Shown: positions 47,744 to 57,144 of the stretch, piece by piece
Layout: each line of letters begins with the position of its first letter
How positions within the stretch are numbered: position 1 is the stretch's first letter
DNA from: Methylophilales bacterium UBA4017
GTDB lineage: Bacteria > Pseudomonadota > Gammaproteobacteria > Burkholderiales > Methylophilaceae
Assembly (NCBI GenBank): GCA_002384685.1
Contig: DGAZ01000043.1
Coordinates: forward strand, 31,164 to 95,163
Reading direction: 5' to 3'
Length of the DNA: 64,000 nucleotides
Position numbers and translations under genes: made by a program
The notes under the pieces: generated by a model
Seen by the model: the letters and a program-made list of their open reading frames with translations, nothing else
Databases searched by the model: none
Told to the model about the DNA's origin: nothing

Positions 47744-48493
47744 CTATAGGTTAACTGTTACCGTTTCTTGCTTTCCATTTCTTACGTAATCAACGACGAC
47801 AGCCTTTCCCTTACTTTTTCTTATAACCTTAATTAAATCGTCTGGCGTGTTCACTGTGACTTTATCGATTTTAACAATACTATCATTTCTTAATATCCCG
47901 GCTTGTGCCGCTGGCGAACCTTTGATGACCGCAATCACCAATGCTCCCGCAACTTCAGACTGTCTGTCGCCTTTGCTTATTTTGATAAAATGAGTTCCAA
48001 ATGTTGGCTTAGGAAGCTTTACCCAGTACGTTGCTTTAAATGTATAGAGCGCATTAGAATCAGCCAAATCTTCCTCCGTGATTTCTATCTCAGCAAGCTC
48101 GCCTTTTTTCTCAATTTTTTGCTTTGCTAATACCTTATCTCTAGCTTTTTTTATGGCCGAGGCACGTGTATTTTCATTAACCTGCCTATCGTAAAGCAAG
48201 ATCATATCTGCCTTAATTTTTTGACCATGCTCTCTCGCAACCTCAGGAGAAAGATTAGTGCTTCCAAAACCACTAAAACCCATTAAATCATAACCATCTT
48301 CCAACATTTTAATATTGTCTGTTTTTTCTTCCCATCCACGCATGATCTTTGTTTCTAGATTTTTTTCAAAAGACTGAAAATCTGTTGGGCTTTGTCTCTG
48401 AAAATTCTTTTCAAATAAATTTTCTTCCGCCAATAATGCGGTACTAAAAATAAATAGTATTGAGCTAAAGGTAATGGTGAGATATTTATGCAT
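47744..48493 (-). CDS. Exported PDZ-domain protein
   Basis: A 249-residue protein with a signal peptide (cleavage after ALLAEE or near residue 22) and a C-terminal PDZ domain (about residues 165-249). GALVIAVIKGSPAAQAGILRNDSIVKID is the carboxylate-binding region. No protease domain is present. The middle YDLMGFSGFGSTNL segment recurs in related proteins whose role is unknown. It may act as a periplasmic adaptor; this is inference. Confidence 0.85.
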   Translation of the reverse strand: MHKYLTITFSSILFIFSTALLAEENLFEKNFQRQSPTDFQSFEKNLETKIMRGWEEKTDNIKMLEDGYDLMGFSGFGSTNLSPEVAREHGQKIKADMILLYDRQVNENTRASAIKKARDKVLAKQKIEKKGELAEIEITEEDLADSNALYTFKATYWVKLPKPTFGTHFIKISKGDRQSEVAGALVIAVIKGSPAAQAGILRNDSIVKIDKVTVNTPDDLIKVIRKSKGKAVVVDYVRNGKQETVTVNL

Positions 48494-48547
48494 AAGATGG
48501 CCTTTAAGAAATGGTAATATATTTAATTGTTTTAATACGACACAAGC

Positions 48548-49123
48548 ATGACAAATAAATTCATTAAAATTGGTTTAATTTCTATTAGCGATAGAGCCAG
48601 TCAAGGTATCTACAAAGACCTAGGCATTCCTTCACTCAAGGAGTGGCTAAGTTCTGCGCTTATTAGTTCTTTTGAAGCCGAAGAGCATATCATCCCTGAT
48701 GAGTTTTCAATCATCCAATCTACATTACAGGATCTCACTGATAACAGTCATTGTGATCTTATTCTTACGACAGGAGGTACAGGACCTGCTTTGAGAGATA
48801 TCACCCCAGATGCCACGCTAAGTATTGCGGATAAGGAGCTTCCTGGGTTTGGGGAACAGATGCGGCAAATTAGCCTTCATTTTGTACCCACTGCAATACT
48901 GTCTAGACAAGTGGCGGTTATCAGGAAAAGCACTCTTATTATTAATCTTCCAGGCCAGCCAAAGGCCATCAAACAAATATTGGAAGGCTTAAAGGACGAA
49001 AACAATAATGTCATTGTTCCAGGAATCTTTGCTGCCGTTCCTTATTGCCTAGACCTTATAGGCGCAGCATATATTGAAACCAATCATGACATCGTTAATG
49101 CATTCAGGCCTAAGAAAAGATAA
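48548..49123 (+). CDS. mog: Molybdopterin adenylyltransferase MogA
   Basis: A 191-residue MPT-binding protein. KIGLISISDRASQGIYKDLGIPSL starts it. LTTGGTGPALRDITPDAT and GFGEQMRQISL are the binding site motifs, and LIINLPGQPKAI follows. It adenylates molybdopterin before molybdate insertion. It is the only Moco gene in the window, so molybdoenzymes such as formate dehydrogenase may be encoded elsewhere. It abuts thiL. Confidence 0.94.
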   Translation: MTNKFIKIGLISISDRASQGIYKDLGIPSLKEWLSSALISSFEAEEHIIPDEFSIIQSTLQDLTDNSHCDLILTTGGTGPALRDITPDATLSIADKELPGFGEQMRQISLHFVPTAILSRQVAVIRKSTLIINLPGQPKAIKQILEGLKDENNNVIVPGIFAAVPYCLDLIGAAYIETNHDIVNAFRPKKR

Positions 49124-50067
49124 TGGTAAAAGAATTTAGCCTTATTGAAAAATATTTCAATAAGAAAGTTAACGACGTGCCTTTAGGTATAGGTGACGAC
49201 GGTGCTCTACTTGAAAAAAATAGTCAAAATTACTACGTCTTATCCCAAGACACCTTAAACGTTGACTCCCACTTCCTTCGCAATACCAACACCAAAAATT
49301 TAGGTTGGAAATCATTGGCAGTAAATGTCTCAGACATCATTGCAATGGGTGGGAATCCAAAGTTTGCTCTACTCTCCATTTCCACTGAAAAAGTCGAAGA
49401 CAAGTGGCTAAAGGAGTTCTCTAGCGGGTTATTTGATTGCGCAAACCATTATGGAGTCAGTGTGATTGGGGGTGATACCTCTCGAGGGTCACTATCTATT
49501 ACAATAACCATCATAGGCGAAGTAAAAAAGAACCGTGCTTTAAGAAGGGATGGAGCAAGTGAGGATGAAGATATATGGATTAGTGGGGAGCTAGGCCTGG
49601 CCTCTCTAGGATTTGCCTATCAAATGAATACCATATCATTGCCAAGCCTTATGTCAAAAAAAGCCTTGCTTGCCCTGCATAAGCCAAAGCCGATCAGTAT
49701 TGATATGAGCAAAATAAACCATTTATTTTCAAGTGCTATTGATATTTCTGATGGCCTGATACCTGACATTCAACATATTCTCAATAAGTCAAAGATTGGT
49801 GCTGATATTTTCTGTGAATATTTACCTGTTTCTTCGTGGATAAAAAAAAATCATGGTTATGATTTTGCATTATACGGAGGAGAGGATTACCAATTAGCTC
49901 TAACAGCCCCCAAAAAAAATCGATTAAAAATTAAAAAAATTGCTGCCGAAAATAATTTACAATTCACAATCATTGGCGGCACGAATAAATCAAAAATATT
50001 ACAATTGTTTGACGTTAATGGTCGGTTAATAAAAAAATTAAAGAAGGGATTTTCACACTTTGGTTAA
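49123..50067 (+). CDS. thiL: Thiamine-monophosphate kinase ThiL
   Basis: A 314-residue enzyme phosphorylating TMP to TPP. IGDDGALL, LSQDTLNVDSHFL, WKSLAVNVSDIIAMGG and GGDTSRG carry the ATP and magnesium-binding Asp residues. The final SAIDISDGLIPDI motif is intact. It overlaps mog by 1 base and is followed by pgpA, the usual proteobacterial pair. Confidence 0.96.
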   Translation: MVKEFSLIEKYFNKKVNDVPLGIGDDGALLEKNSQNYYVLSQDTLNVDSHFLRNTNTKNLGWKSLAVNVSDIIAMGGNPKFALLSISTEKVEDKWLKEFSSGLFDCANHYGVSVIGGDTSRGSLSITITIIGEVKKNRALRRDGASEDEDIWISGELGLASLGFAYQMNTISLPSLMSKKALLALHKPKPISIDMSKINHLFSSAIDISDGLIPDIQHILNKSKIGADIFCEYLPVSSWIKKNHGYDFALYGGEDYQLALTAPKKNRLKIKKIAAENNLQFTIIGGTNKSKILQLFDVNGRLIKKLKKGFSHFG

Positions 50068-50068
50068 T

Positions 50069-50539
50069 ATGAAATTCTTATTTTCGAGCTTCTGGCATCT
50101 CGTGGCACTTGGTTTTGGGTCAGGATTATCAAAGAAAGCTCCCGGTACACTAGGCTCACTAATTGCTTTTCCTTTATTTTTTTTGATTTCACCCTTAAAT
50201 AATGAAATGCAACTGGGCTTCGTTATTACTTTATTTTTTTTAGGTATCCATGCCTCAGATATCACTAGCAGTCACTTAAAACTTAAAGATCCCTCTTGCA
50301 TTGTTATCGATGAGATTGTTGCCATGATGGCAATACTTATATTCATAGAGCCTAATGCCACCTCTTTTGTTATGGCATTTATATTGTTTCGATTCTTTGA
50401 TATAAAAAAACCTTTTCCCATTAGCTGGGTAGAGAAAAAATTCACAGGTGGGCTCGGTATTATGTTGGATGATATAGCCGCCGCGATACCTTGCGTTCTT
50501 ATTATGCAACTAACTTATCTTTTAACGCATGTATTCTAA
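50069..50539 (+). CDS. pgpA: Phosphatidylglycerophosphatase A
   Basis: A 156-residue membrane phosphatase. FGSGLSKKAPGTLGSL is the N-terminal active-site motif, and IVIDEIVAMMAILI and the GGLGIMLDDIAAAIPCVL region follow. It makes phosphatidylglycerol. ATG 50069 is 1 base after the thiL stop. A TTG at 50060 in frame is possible. It overlaps pncC by 11 bp. Confidence 0.95.
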   Translation: MKFLFSSFWHLVALGFGSGLSKKAPGTLGSLIAFPLFFLISPLNNEMQLGFVITLFFLGIHASDITSSHLKLKDPSCIVIDEIVAMMAILIFIEPNATSFVMAFILFRFFDIKKPFPISWVEKKFTGGLGIMLDDIAAAIPCVLIMQLTYLLTHVF

Positions 50540-51017
50540 TGATCTTGAATTGCTGGTAGAAAATCTTGGGGCTCAATGCCTATTGAATTCCTATCATTTA
50601 GTTATTGCAGAATCATGTACGGGGGGGATGATCTGTAGCGCAATTACCCAAATTTCAGGGAGCTCGCAATGGTTTACTCAAGGATTTATCACCTACTCCG
50701 ATCAATCAAAAATTGATTTGCTTGGGGTTAGCGAAGGCAGTTTAAAGAGTTATGGGGCTGTTAGCCAACAAGTAGCAAATGAAATGGCTTGTGGAGCGCT
50801 TCGCAGAAGCCAGGGATCTCTAAGCTTAAGTATAACCGGCATTGCTGGGCCTTCAGGAGGAACAAAAACAAAACCAGTTGGTACGGTATTTTTTTCCGTA
50901 TGCGATAAAAAAGGGATGCTTTTTGAGCACGAGGCTCATTTTGAGGGGACCCGAAAAGAAATCAGAGAAAAAGGGCTTTTATTTGCTCTTAATAGCCTAC
51001 TAAAGCTTACGTTGTAG
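50529..51017 (+). CDS. pncC: Nicotinamide-nucleotide amidohydrolase PncC (CinA C-domain)
   Basis: A 162-residue stand-alone CinA C-terminal domain. [15 protein letters not shown], the [16 protein letters not shown] region and [22 protein letters not shown] are intact. It deamidates NMN in NAD recycling. It sits between pgpA and recA, as in many proteobacteria where CinA was first linked to competence only by context. Confidence 0.95.
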   Translation: MYSNDLELLVENLGAQCLLNSYHLVIAESCTGGMICSAITQISGSSQWFTQGFITYSDQSKIDLLGVSEGSLKSYGAVSQQVANEMACGALRRSQGSLSLSITGIAGPSGGTKTKPVGTVFFSVCDKKGMLFEHEAHFEGTRKEIREKGLLFALNSLLKLTL

Positions 51018-51072
51018 CAGCAAATATGGAATAATTAACTTTAATAAAAATATACACATAAGGCAAAAAAAC

Positions 51073-52119
51073 ATGGATGAAAATAAGCGCAAAGCACTAG
51101 ATGCTGCATTGTCCCAAATTGATAAACAATTTGGTAAAGGCTCTATTATGCGAATGGATGATAGCCAGGTGATTGAAGGTATCCAGGCAGTATCGACTGG
51201 TTCACTTGGATTGGATATTGCGCTCGGTATTGGGGGTTTACCAAGGGGTAGAGTTATTGAAATTTATGGGCCAGAGTCATCCGGGAAAACATCCTTGTCA
51301 TTGTCCACTATCGCGCAACTTCAAAAAACAGGAGGAACTGCCGCTTTTATTGATGCAGAGCATGCCCTGGACATTCAATATGCAGCAAAGCTGGGGGTTA
51401 ATATTGAAGAGTTGCTGGTATCCCAACCAGACACCGGAGAACAAGCATTGGAGATTGCAGATATGTTGGTGCGCAGTGGCTCAGTAGATATTGTTGTAAT
51501 AGATTCTGTGGCGGCTTTAACACCAAGAGCAGAGATAGAGGGCGATATGGGAGACTCGCACATGGGCCTTCAAGCTAGACTAATGTCACAAGCATTAAGA
51601 AAGCTAACTAGTAATATCAAAAAAACTAATACCATGGTGATCTTTATCAATCAATTACGTATGAAGATTGGTGTTATGTTTGGCAACCCAGAAACTACAA
51701 CGGGCGGCAATGCATTAAAGTTTTATGCATCCGTAAGATTAGATATAAGACGCATTGGTGCAATTAAAAAAGGGGATGAAGTTATAGGGGCTGAGACTCG
51801 GGTTAAGGTTGTAAAAAATAAAGTGGCTCCACCTTTCAGGAAGGCAGAATTTGACGTCCTTTACGGCGAAGGAATATCATTAGAGGGTGAAATTATTGAC
51901 CACGGTGTACTCCTAGATATTGTAGAAAAATCTGGGTCTTGGTATAGCTACAAAGGTGAAAAGATTGGACAAGGAAAAGATAATGCAAGAATATTCCTCA
52001 AAGACAACCCAAAGATCTCTAATGAGATTGAGCAGCTAGTAAGAGCTAACTCAAGCATTACTGCTGAAATTAAAGCTGCTGTGATTCCTGATGAGGATGA
52101 ACCAAGCCCTGCAGAATAA
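51073..52119 (+). CDS. recA: Recombinase RecA
   Basis: A 348-residue RecA. Walker A is GPESSGKT near residues 67-74. [18 protein letters not shown] is Walker B and loop L1, and the L2 region [28 protein letters not shown] (about 195-222) is intact. It performs strand exchange and would trigger LexA cleavage if LexA exists. No CTG-N10-CAG LexA box was found in the 55 bp upstream. It overlaps recX by 29 bp. Confidence 0.99.
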   Translation: MDENKRKALDAALSQIDKQFGKGSIMRMDDSQVIEGIQAVSTGSLGLDIALGIGGLPRGRVIEIYGPESSGKTSLSLSTIAQLQKTGGTAAFIDAEHALDIQYAAKLGVNIEELLVSQPDTGEQALEIADMLVRSGSVDIVVIDSVAALTPRAEIEGDMGDSHMGLQARLMSQALRKLTSNIKKTNTMVIFINQLRMKIGVMFGNPETTTGGNALKFYASVRLDIRRIGAIKKGDEVIGAETRVKVVKNKVAPPFRKAEFDVLYGEGISLEGEIIDHGVLLDIVEKSGSWYSYKGEKIGQGKDNARIFLKDNPKISNEIEQLVRANSSITAEIKAAVIPDEDEPSPAE

Positions 52120-52582
52120 TACCGATAAAAATATAGTCTTATTAAAAAAAAGAGCTTTATATTATTTGGGCAAAAGAGAATACTCAAGACACGAGTTACT
52201 GCAAAAGATTACACCCTTTGCTGAAAGTCTTGAGATCACTCAACAGCAAGCAGATCACATACTCTCTGAACTAGAACAAAAGGATTGGCTATCGGATAAG
52301 CGATATGTTGATCAATTTGTATTCTCAAAGAAGAAAAAATTTGGGTTAAAAAAAATGGGGTATGAGCTAAAGATGCGTGGTGTGGACGAAATAATCATTC
52401 ATGATGCGCTTAATAAGATAAAATCAGAAGAATACGATTTAGCTAAAAATATATGGGAGAAAAAATTTAGGAACTTACCTGAAGGTCAGGGCGAGAAGGC
52501 AAAACAAATCAGATTCCTTCAAAGCCGAGGTATTGACTCTACACTGATACACCAGATCTTGTCAGGAAAATTACCCGAATAA
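52091..52582 (+). CDS. recX: Regulatory protein RecX
   Basis: A 163-residue three-helix repeat protein. [19 protein letters not shown] and [17 protein letters not shown] are typical RecX modules. It binds RecA filaments and limits their activity. The start may be ATG 52091 or ATG 52097, both inside the recA tail, so it is probably coupled to recA translation. alaS follows after 8 bp. Confidence 0.94.
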   Translation: MRMNQALQNNTDKNIVLLKKRALYYLGKREYSRHELLQKITPFAESLEITQQQADHILSELEQKDWLSDKRYVDQFVFSKKKKFGLKKMGYELKMRGVDEIIIHDALNKIKSEEYDLAKNIWEKKFRNLPEGQGEKAKQIRFLQSRGIDSTLIHQILSGKLPE

Positions 52583-52590
52583 TTTGTATA

Positions 52591-55209
52591 ATGTTATCTA
52601 GCCAACACATACGCGCTCAATTCTTAAAATTTTTTGAAGAAAAAGGCCATCATATTGTCCCTTCCAGCAGTTTAGTGCCTCATGAGGATCCTACCCTACT
52701 CTTCACCAATGCAGGCATGAACCAGTTTAAAGATGTTTTTCTAGGTGAGGAGCAAAGAAACTATGTGCGAGCTACTTCTAGTCAAAAATGTGTCAGGGCG
52801 GGCGGGAAGCATAATGACCTTGAAAATGTAGGTTATACAGCAAGACATCACACATTCTTTGAAATGCTAGGAAATTTTAGTTTTGGTGATTACTTTAAAA
52901 AAGAAGCTATTCATTATGCTTGGGAGCTACTAACTGAAGTTTACGCTATTCCAAAAGAAAAGTTGTTAGTCACGGTATATGCCGATGATGATGAGGCATA
53001 TGGCATATGGGAAAAAGACATAGGGCTTCCTAAAACTAAAATTATTAAAATTGGTGACAATAAAGGCAGCAAGTATGCTTCAGATAATTTTTGGATGATG
53101 GGAGAAACCGGGCCATGTGGACCATGTAGTGAAATATTCTATGATCATGGAGAAGGTATTGAGGGTGGGGTGCCAGGCTCAGATAACGAAGATGGTGACC
53201 GATTTATCGAGATATGGAATTTAGTCTTTATGCAGTTTAACCGTGATGATAAGGGTATCATGCACCCTCTTCCCAAACCTTCGGTTGATACTGGTATGGG
53301 GCTAGAAAGAATAACAGCGGTATTACAAGATGTGCATTCAAATTATGATATCGACATATTTAAAGTATTGATTGCGGAAGCGGCAAAGATAACCAATACA
53401 ACAACCACTGAACACCCTTCATTAAAGGTGCTGTCTGATCATATTAGAGCAACAACTTTCCTTATTGCTGATGGTGTATTGCCAGCTAATGAAGGGAGAG
53501 GCTATGTGCTTAGAAGAATTATTCGCAGAGCTATTCGTCATGGCTATAAGCTAGGCCTAAAAGAGCCTTTCTTCTTCAAATTAGTTGCGCCTCTCAATCA
53601 AGTCATGGGTGATAGCTATAGTTTCTCCAAAGAACAATCAAGCCTTATTGAAAATGAAATTCTCCTAGAGGAAAGGCGATTCTTTGAAACCATCGAGAAT
53701 GGAATGGGTATCCTTGAAAATGCAATCAAGGAATTAGTGGCGCAAAATAAGACCACTATCTCAGGAAAAGTAGCTTTTAAGCTTCATGATACTTTTGGCT
53801 TTCCATTGGACTTAACTGCCGATGTTTGTCGGGAGAATGCTATCAGCATCAACAACCAAGAATTTGATATCGAAATGAGTAAGCAAAAAAATATGGCGAG
53901 AGAAGCGGGGAATTTTAAGGCAAAATTACAAATCGATTATAGTGGTAAGCCTACCCTTTTTCTTGGGTATGATGAAAAATCGACCTCTGCAACATTGCTT
54001 CATATACTGACAAACGGACAATCTGCCAAATCTGTCCATAGTAGTGAACAAGCTATGCTGATTTTAGATCAAACTCCTTTTTATGCTGAATCAGGGGGTC
54101 AGGTAGGCGATATCGGTTCTATTACCTGCAATCAAGGTGTGTTTGATGTAACCGATACCTTTAAAATTAAGGGCAACATTTATGTTCATATCGGCAATAT
54201 GGTTGAAGGTGTATTAACGATCAACGACAAAGTAAAAGCAGATATTAATGATGAGCACAGACAGCATGTGATGAGAAATCATTCGGCTACACACCTCATG
54301 CATAAAGCATTAAAAGAAACACTAGGGAATCATATTGAGCAAAAGGGTTCATTGGTAGACAGATACAGGACCCGTTTTGATTTTTCGCATCCAAAGCCAC
54401 TCACACCCGAAGAAAAAACATCCATAGAGTTAATGGTAAACCAAGAAATTCTTAAAAATCAAACAACACAAGCCAAGGTAATGGATATTGATGCAGCTAA
54501 GAAAACAGGCGCCATGATGTTGTTTGGTGAAAAATATGGTGACCAAGTAAGGGTGCTTGATATTGGTAACAGCAAAGAGCTTTGTGGTGGAACGCATGTT
54601 GCGAAAACAGGTGATATAGGGCTATTTAAGATTCAATCGGAATCAGGAGTATCATCAGGTGTTCGCCGAATTGAAGCAACCACTGGTCTTAACGTCATTA
54701 GCTTGATTAAAGCTCAAGAGACTGTTCTTGACAATGTATCTAAGGAGCTGAATGTTAGTGCGTCTGAGATTGGTCTTAAGGTTGGCCAACTGATCAAGCA
54801 ACTAAAAGACAATGAAAAAACTATAAACCAACTCAAGTCAAAAATTGCAGGCAGTGAAGGAAGTGACCTGGTTAGCCAGGCAATTGATACGGGAAAGTAT
54901 CAATTTCTTGGGGTGTCAGTGGATAGTGTTGAGGTGAATGAATTAAGAGAAATGATCGATAATTTAAAAGAAAAATTTGAATCTGCCGTTATAATACTGG
55001 GCTCACACACAAACAGTAAGGCATCGTTTGCTGTAGGGGTAACTGACAATCTAACCAAAGAAATTAAGGCGGGTGATATTGCAAAATTGCTTGGTGAGAC
55101 TGTTGGTGGTAAGGGTGGTGGTAGAGATAACATGGCTATGGCGGGTGGGCCAAATGTCAAATTAATTGACGAAGCTATCGCTCAAATAAAAGATCATTTA
55201 ATAAAGTAA
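52591..55209 (+). CDS. alaS: Alanyl-tRNA synthetase
   Basis: An 872-residue full-length AlaRS. The class II core includes FTNAGMNQFKDVFLG and GRGYVLRRIIRRAIRHG. The editing domain zinc ligands occur in HSATHLMHKAL and ELCGGTHVAKTGDI, and the C-Ala domain ends with GGKGGGRDNMAMAGG. It is complete, with no shift. It lies 8 bp after recX and 4 bp before lysC. Confidence 0.99.
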   Translation: MLSSQHIRAQFLKFFEEKGHHIVPSSSLVPHEDPTLLFTNAGMNQFKDVFLGEEQRNYVRATSSQKCVRAGGKHNDLENVGYTARHHTFFEMLGNFSFGDYFKKEAIHYAWELLTEVYAIPKEKLLVTVYADDDEAYGIWEKDIGLPKTKIIKIGDNKGSKYASDNFWMMGETGPCGPCSEIFYDHGEGIEGGVPGSDNEDGDRFIEIWNLVFMQFNRDDKGIMHPLPKPSVDTGMGLERITAVLQDVHSNYDIDIFKVLIAEAAKITNTTTTEHPSLKVLSDHIRATTFLIADGVLPANEGRGYVLRRIIRRAIRHGYKLGLKEPFFFKLVAPLNQVMGDSYSFSKEQSSLIENEILLEERRFFETIENGMGILENAIKELVAQNKTTISGKVAFKLHDTFGFPLDLTADVCRENAISINNQEFDIEMSKQKNMAREAGNFKAKLQIDYSGKPTLFLGYDEKSTSATLLHILTNGQSAKSVHSSEQAMLILDQTPFYAESGGQVGDIGSITCNQGVFDVTDTFKIKGNIYVHIGNMVEGVLTINDKVKADINDEHRQHVMRNHSATHLMHKALKETLGNHIEQKGSLVDRYRTRFDFSHPKPLTPEEKTSIELMVNQEILKNQTTQAKVMDIDAAKKTGAMMLFGEKYGDQVRVLDIGNSKELCGGTHVAKTGDIGLFKIQSESGVSSGVRRIEATTGLNVISLIKAQETVLDNVSKELNVSASEIGLKVGQLIKQLKDNEKTINQLKSKIAGSEGSDLVSQAIDTGKYQFLGVSVDSVEVNELREMIDNLKEKFESAVIILGSHTNSKASFAVGVTDNLTKEIKAGDIAKLLGETVGGKGGGRDNMAMAGGPNVKLIDEAIAQIKDHLIK

Positions 55210-55213
55210 ACCT

Positions 55214-56440
55214 ATGGCACTTATTGTACAAAAATTTGGTGGCACCTCTTTAGCTAATCCTGAGCGGATAAATGCTGTTGCAGAAAGAGTGGCTAAATAT
55301 CATAAAGAAGGAAACCAAATTATTGTGGTTGTCTCAGCTATGTCTGGAGAGACTAATAAACTGGTTAGCCTTGCTGAAGAAATGATGGAGGATCCAGACC
55401 CAAGAGAGCTTGATATGGTTGTTTCATCCGGTGAGCAAGTCACTGCAGGATTAACTGCTCTAGCACTCATCAATATGGGCATTAGTGCCAAAAGCTATGC
55501 AGGCCACCAAATAAAAATTTTAACCGATGAGGCTTATGGTAAAGCACGTATTCTCAATATTGATAGCAATAAAATTCAAGATGACTTAAAGGCTGGGTTT
55601 GTTGTTGTTGTAGCAGGCTTTCAAGGTGTTGACCATGATGGGAATATAACCACATTAGGTCGTGGTGGTTCTGATACAACTGCTGTAGCTGTTGCTGCCG
55701 CATTAAAAGCTGATGAATGCCAAATATATACCGATGTAGATGGGATCTATACTACGGATCCAAGAGTGGTGCCAGAAGCTAGAAAATTAAAATCCATTAC
55801 TTTCGAAGAGATGTTAGAAATGGCAAGTCTCGGGTCTAAAGTTTTGCAAACTCGATCGGTTGAGTGTGCAGGAAAATTTAAAGTGCGACTAAGAGTGCTA
55901 TCAAGCTTTGAGATTAAAGGCGATGGGACGGTAATAACTTTTGAGGAAGATGAAAAAATGGAAAATCCAATTATTTCGGGAATAGCATTCAATCGAGATG
56001 AGGCTGAGGTTAACGTGCTTGGAGTTCCTGATACACCAGGCATCGCTTACCAAATTCTCGGTCCGATTGCAGATGCTAATATTGATGTGGACATGATTAT
56101 TCAAAATGTAGGCAAGGACGGGGCAACCGATTTTACCTTTACCGTTCATAAACGAGATCTTACAAAGACTATAAAAATCCTTAACGACAAAGTTAAGGAT
56201 AAAATCAATGCTCGCGAAGTTGTTGGTGATGAAAAAATAGCAAAGCTATCGCTTGTTGGTGTAGGTATGCGCTCGCATGCGGGGGTGGCAAGCAAGATGT
56301 TTAAAATACTAGCGGACGAGAAGATAAACATCAGCACCATTTCAACTAGTGAAATTAAAATATCGGTTATTTTAGAAGAAAAATATCTAGATAATGCGGT
56401 GCGAGCTTTACACAAGGCCTTTGATCTAGACAAAGGTTAA
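55214..56440 (+). CDS. lysC: Aspartate kinase (single-function, ACT-regulated)
   Basis: A 408-residue aspartokinase. VQKFGGTSLANPERI opens the kinase domain, and LGRGGSDTTAVAVAAAL and YTDVDGIYTTDPR follow. Two ACT domains end the chain (about residues 265-400), so lysine and threonine feedback is expected. It starts the lysine, threonine and methionine pathways. The order alaS-lysC-tRNA-Ser is shared by many betaproteobacteria. Confidence 0.97.
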   Translation: MALIVQKFGGTSLANPERINAVAERVAKYHKEGNQIIVVVSAMSGETNKLVSLAEEMMEDPDPRELDMVVSSGEQVTAGLTALALINMGISAKSYAGHQIKILTDEAYGKARILNIDSNKIQDDLKAGFVVVVAGFQGVDHDGNITTLGRGGSDTTAVAVAAALKADECQIYTDVDGIYTTDPRVVPEARKLKSITFEEMLEMASLGSKVLQTRSVECAGKFKVRLRVLSSFEIKGDGTVITFEEDEKMENPIISGIAFNRDEAEVNVLGVPDTPGIAYQILGPIADANIDVDMIIQNVGKDGATDFTFTVHKRDLTKTIKILNDKVKDKINAREVVGDEKIAKLSLVGVGMRSHAGVASKMFKILADEKINISTISTSEIKISVILEEKYLDNAVRALHKAFDLDKG

Positions 56441-56491
56441 ATCATTGATTATTTTGATACTTTGCCGTATCGTTACGTCGAAGTAAGTATC

Positions 56492-56584
56492 GGAGAGCTG
56501 GCCGAGTGGTCGAAGGCACTTCCCTGCTAAGGAAGCATACGGGGTCAACCTGTATCGAGGGTTCGAATCCCTCGCTCTCCGCCA
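56492..56584 (+). tRNA. tRNA-Ser (anticodon GCT)
   Basis: A 93-base tRNA with a long variable arm. Acceptor GGAGAGC pairs with GCTCTCC, followed by G and encoded CCA. The anticodon stem CTTCC/GGAAG encloses CTGCTAA, giving anticodon GCT for AGC/AGT codons. It lies 51 bases after lysC. Confidence 0.97.
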
Positions 56585-56598
56585 ATTAAATACCACAA

Positions 56599-56619
56599 AA
56601 CCCTTTATGTAAAAGGGTT
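56599..56619. terminator. Possible terminator hairpin after tRNA-Ser
   Basis: AACCCTTT (56599-56606) and AAAGGGTT (56612-56619) form an 8-bp stem with a 5-base loop, 15 bases after the tRNA CCA. There is no good T run on either side, so it may act as a bidirectional block between the tRNA and the facing small-gene cluster rather than a strong intrinsic terminator. Confidence 0.45.
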
Positions 56620-56639
56620 ATATGGTGAACATTCTTAAT

Positions 56640-56756
56640 CTATTTTTTTTTAGCTTTCAGTTCTATATTTTTAAATTCTAGGTGGGTCATTACGGCTCCT
56701 ACAATAGCTAAAACGAAGCAAAATAATCCTACATAAAATATTATCGAATCTTCCAT
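56640..56756 (-). CDS. Tiny membrane protein (38 aa), third of a small-gene cluster
   Basis: The frame starts at ATG (56754-56756) and encodes 38 residues: an acidic start MEDS, one hydrophobic helix (about residues 5-23), and a basic tail ending KAKKK. A clear AGGAAA lies 7 bases before the ATG, within the end of the upstream 54-aa gene. It is 4 bp after that gene. I do not recognise the family. The predicted topology is one helix with a positively charged inside C-terminus. Confidence 0.6.
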   Translation of the reverse strand: MEDSIIFYVGLFCFVLAIVGAVMTHLEFKNIELKAKKK

Positions 56757-56760
56757 CGTC

Positions 56761-56925
56761 TTATTTCCTAGAAATTAATTTAAAATATATGGCGAATGTC
56801 AGAATAGAAGGAATCCAAGTGGCAGTGAATAAGCCCTCTTCCTTTTGGCCATTAAACCATAGATAAGCTGTTGTAATAAAAGCTACGGTAACAGACAGCA
56901 AGATACATAAATCAGATGTTTTCAT
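56761..56925 (-). CDS. Tiny membrane protein (54 aa), second of a small-gene cluster
   Basis: The frame starts at ATG (56923-56925) and encodes 54 residues with two hydrophobic segments (about residues 6-24 and 34-50) joined by a polar loop GQKEEG, ending ISRK. AAAGGAAA lies 6 bases before the ATG, a strong site for this genome. It ends 4 bp before the 38-aa gene. No family was recognised. Confidence 0.62.
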   Translation of the reverse strand: MKTSDLCILLSVTVAFITTAYLWFNGQKEEGLFTATWIPSILTFAIYFKLISRK

Positions 56926-56952
56926 TAAAAATTTCCTTTATTAAATTAAAAT

Positions 56953-57144
56953 TTAGTCTTCGTTCCAAAATGCCCATGAAGCTATTAACAAAAATATAAC
57001 CGCAAGTGAAGCATGCGACCTAACATAGGTTTCATTCGGAAGCTTAAATACTAAGGGAACAACATTAAACATTCCAAGTATTAGCCAAATGGCAGCAATT
57101 AATGCTAAAGCAAGCGAAAGCTTACCAATATTTTTTTTCAACAA
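56953..57144 (-). CDS. Small membrane protein (63 aa), first of a small-gene cluster
   Basis: A 63-residue protein with two hydrophobic helices (about residues 10-29 and 43-59), a basic N-terminus MLKKNIGK and an acidic end WNED. The start is one of two adjacent TTG codons (57144 or 57141), with GAGAAAG about 10 bases before. The next small gene follows after 27 bp. No family was recognised, and a membrane role is inferred only from hydrophobicity. Confidence 0.55.
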   Translation of the reverse strand: MLKKNIGKLSLALALIAAIWLILGMFNVVPLVFKLPNETYVRSHASLAVIFLLIASWAFWNED

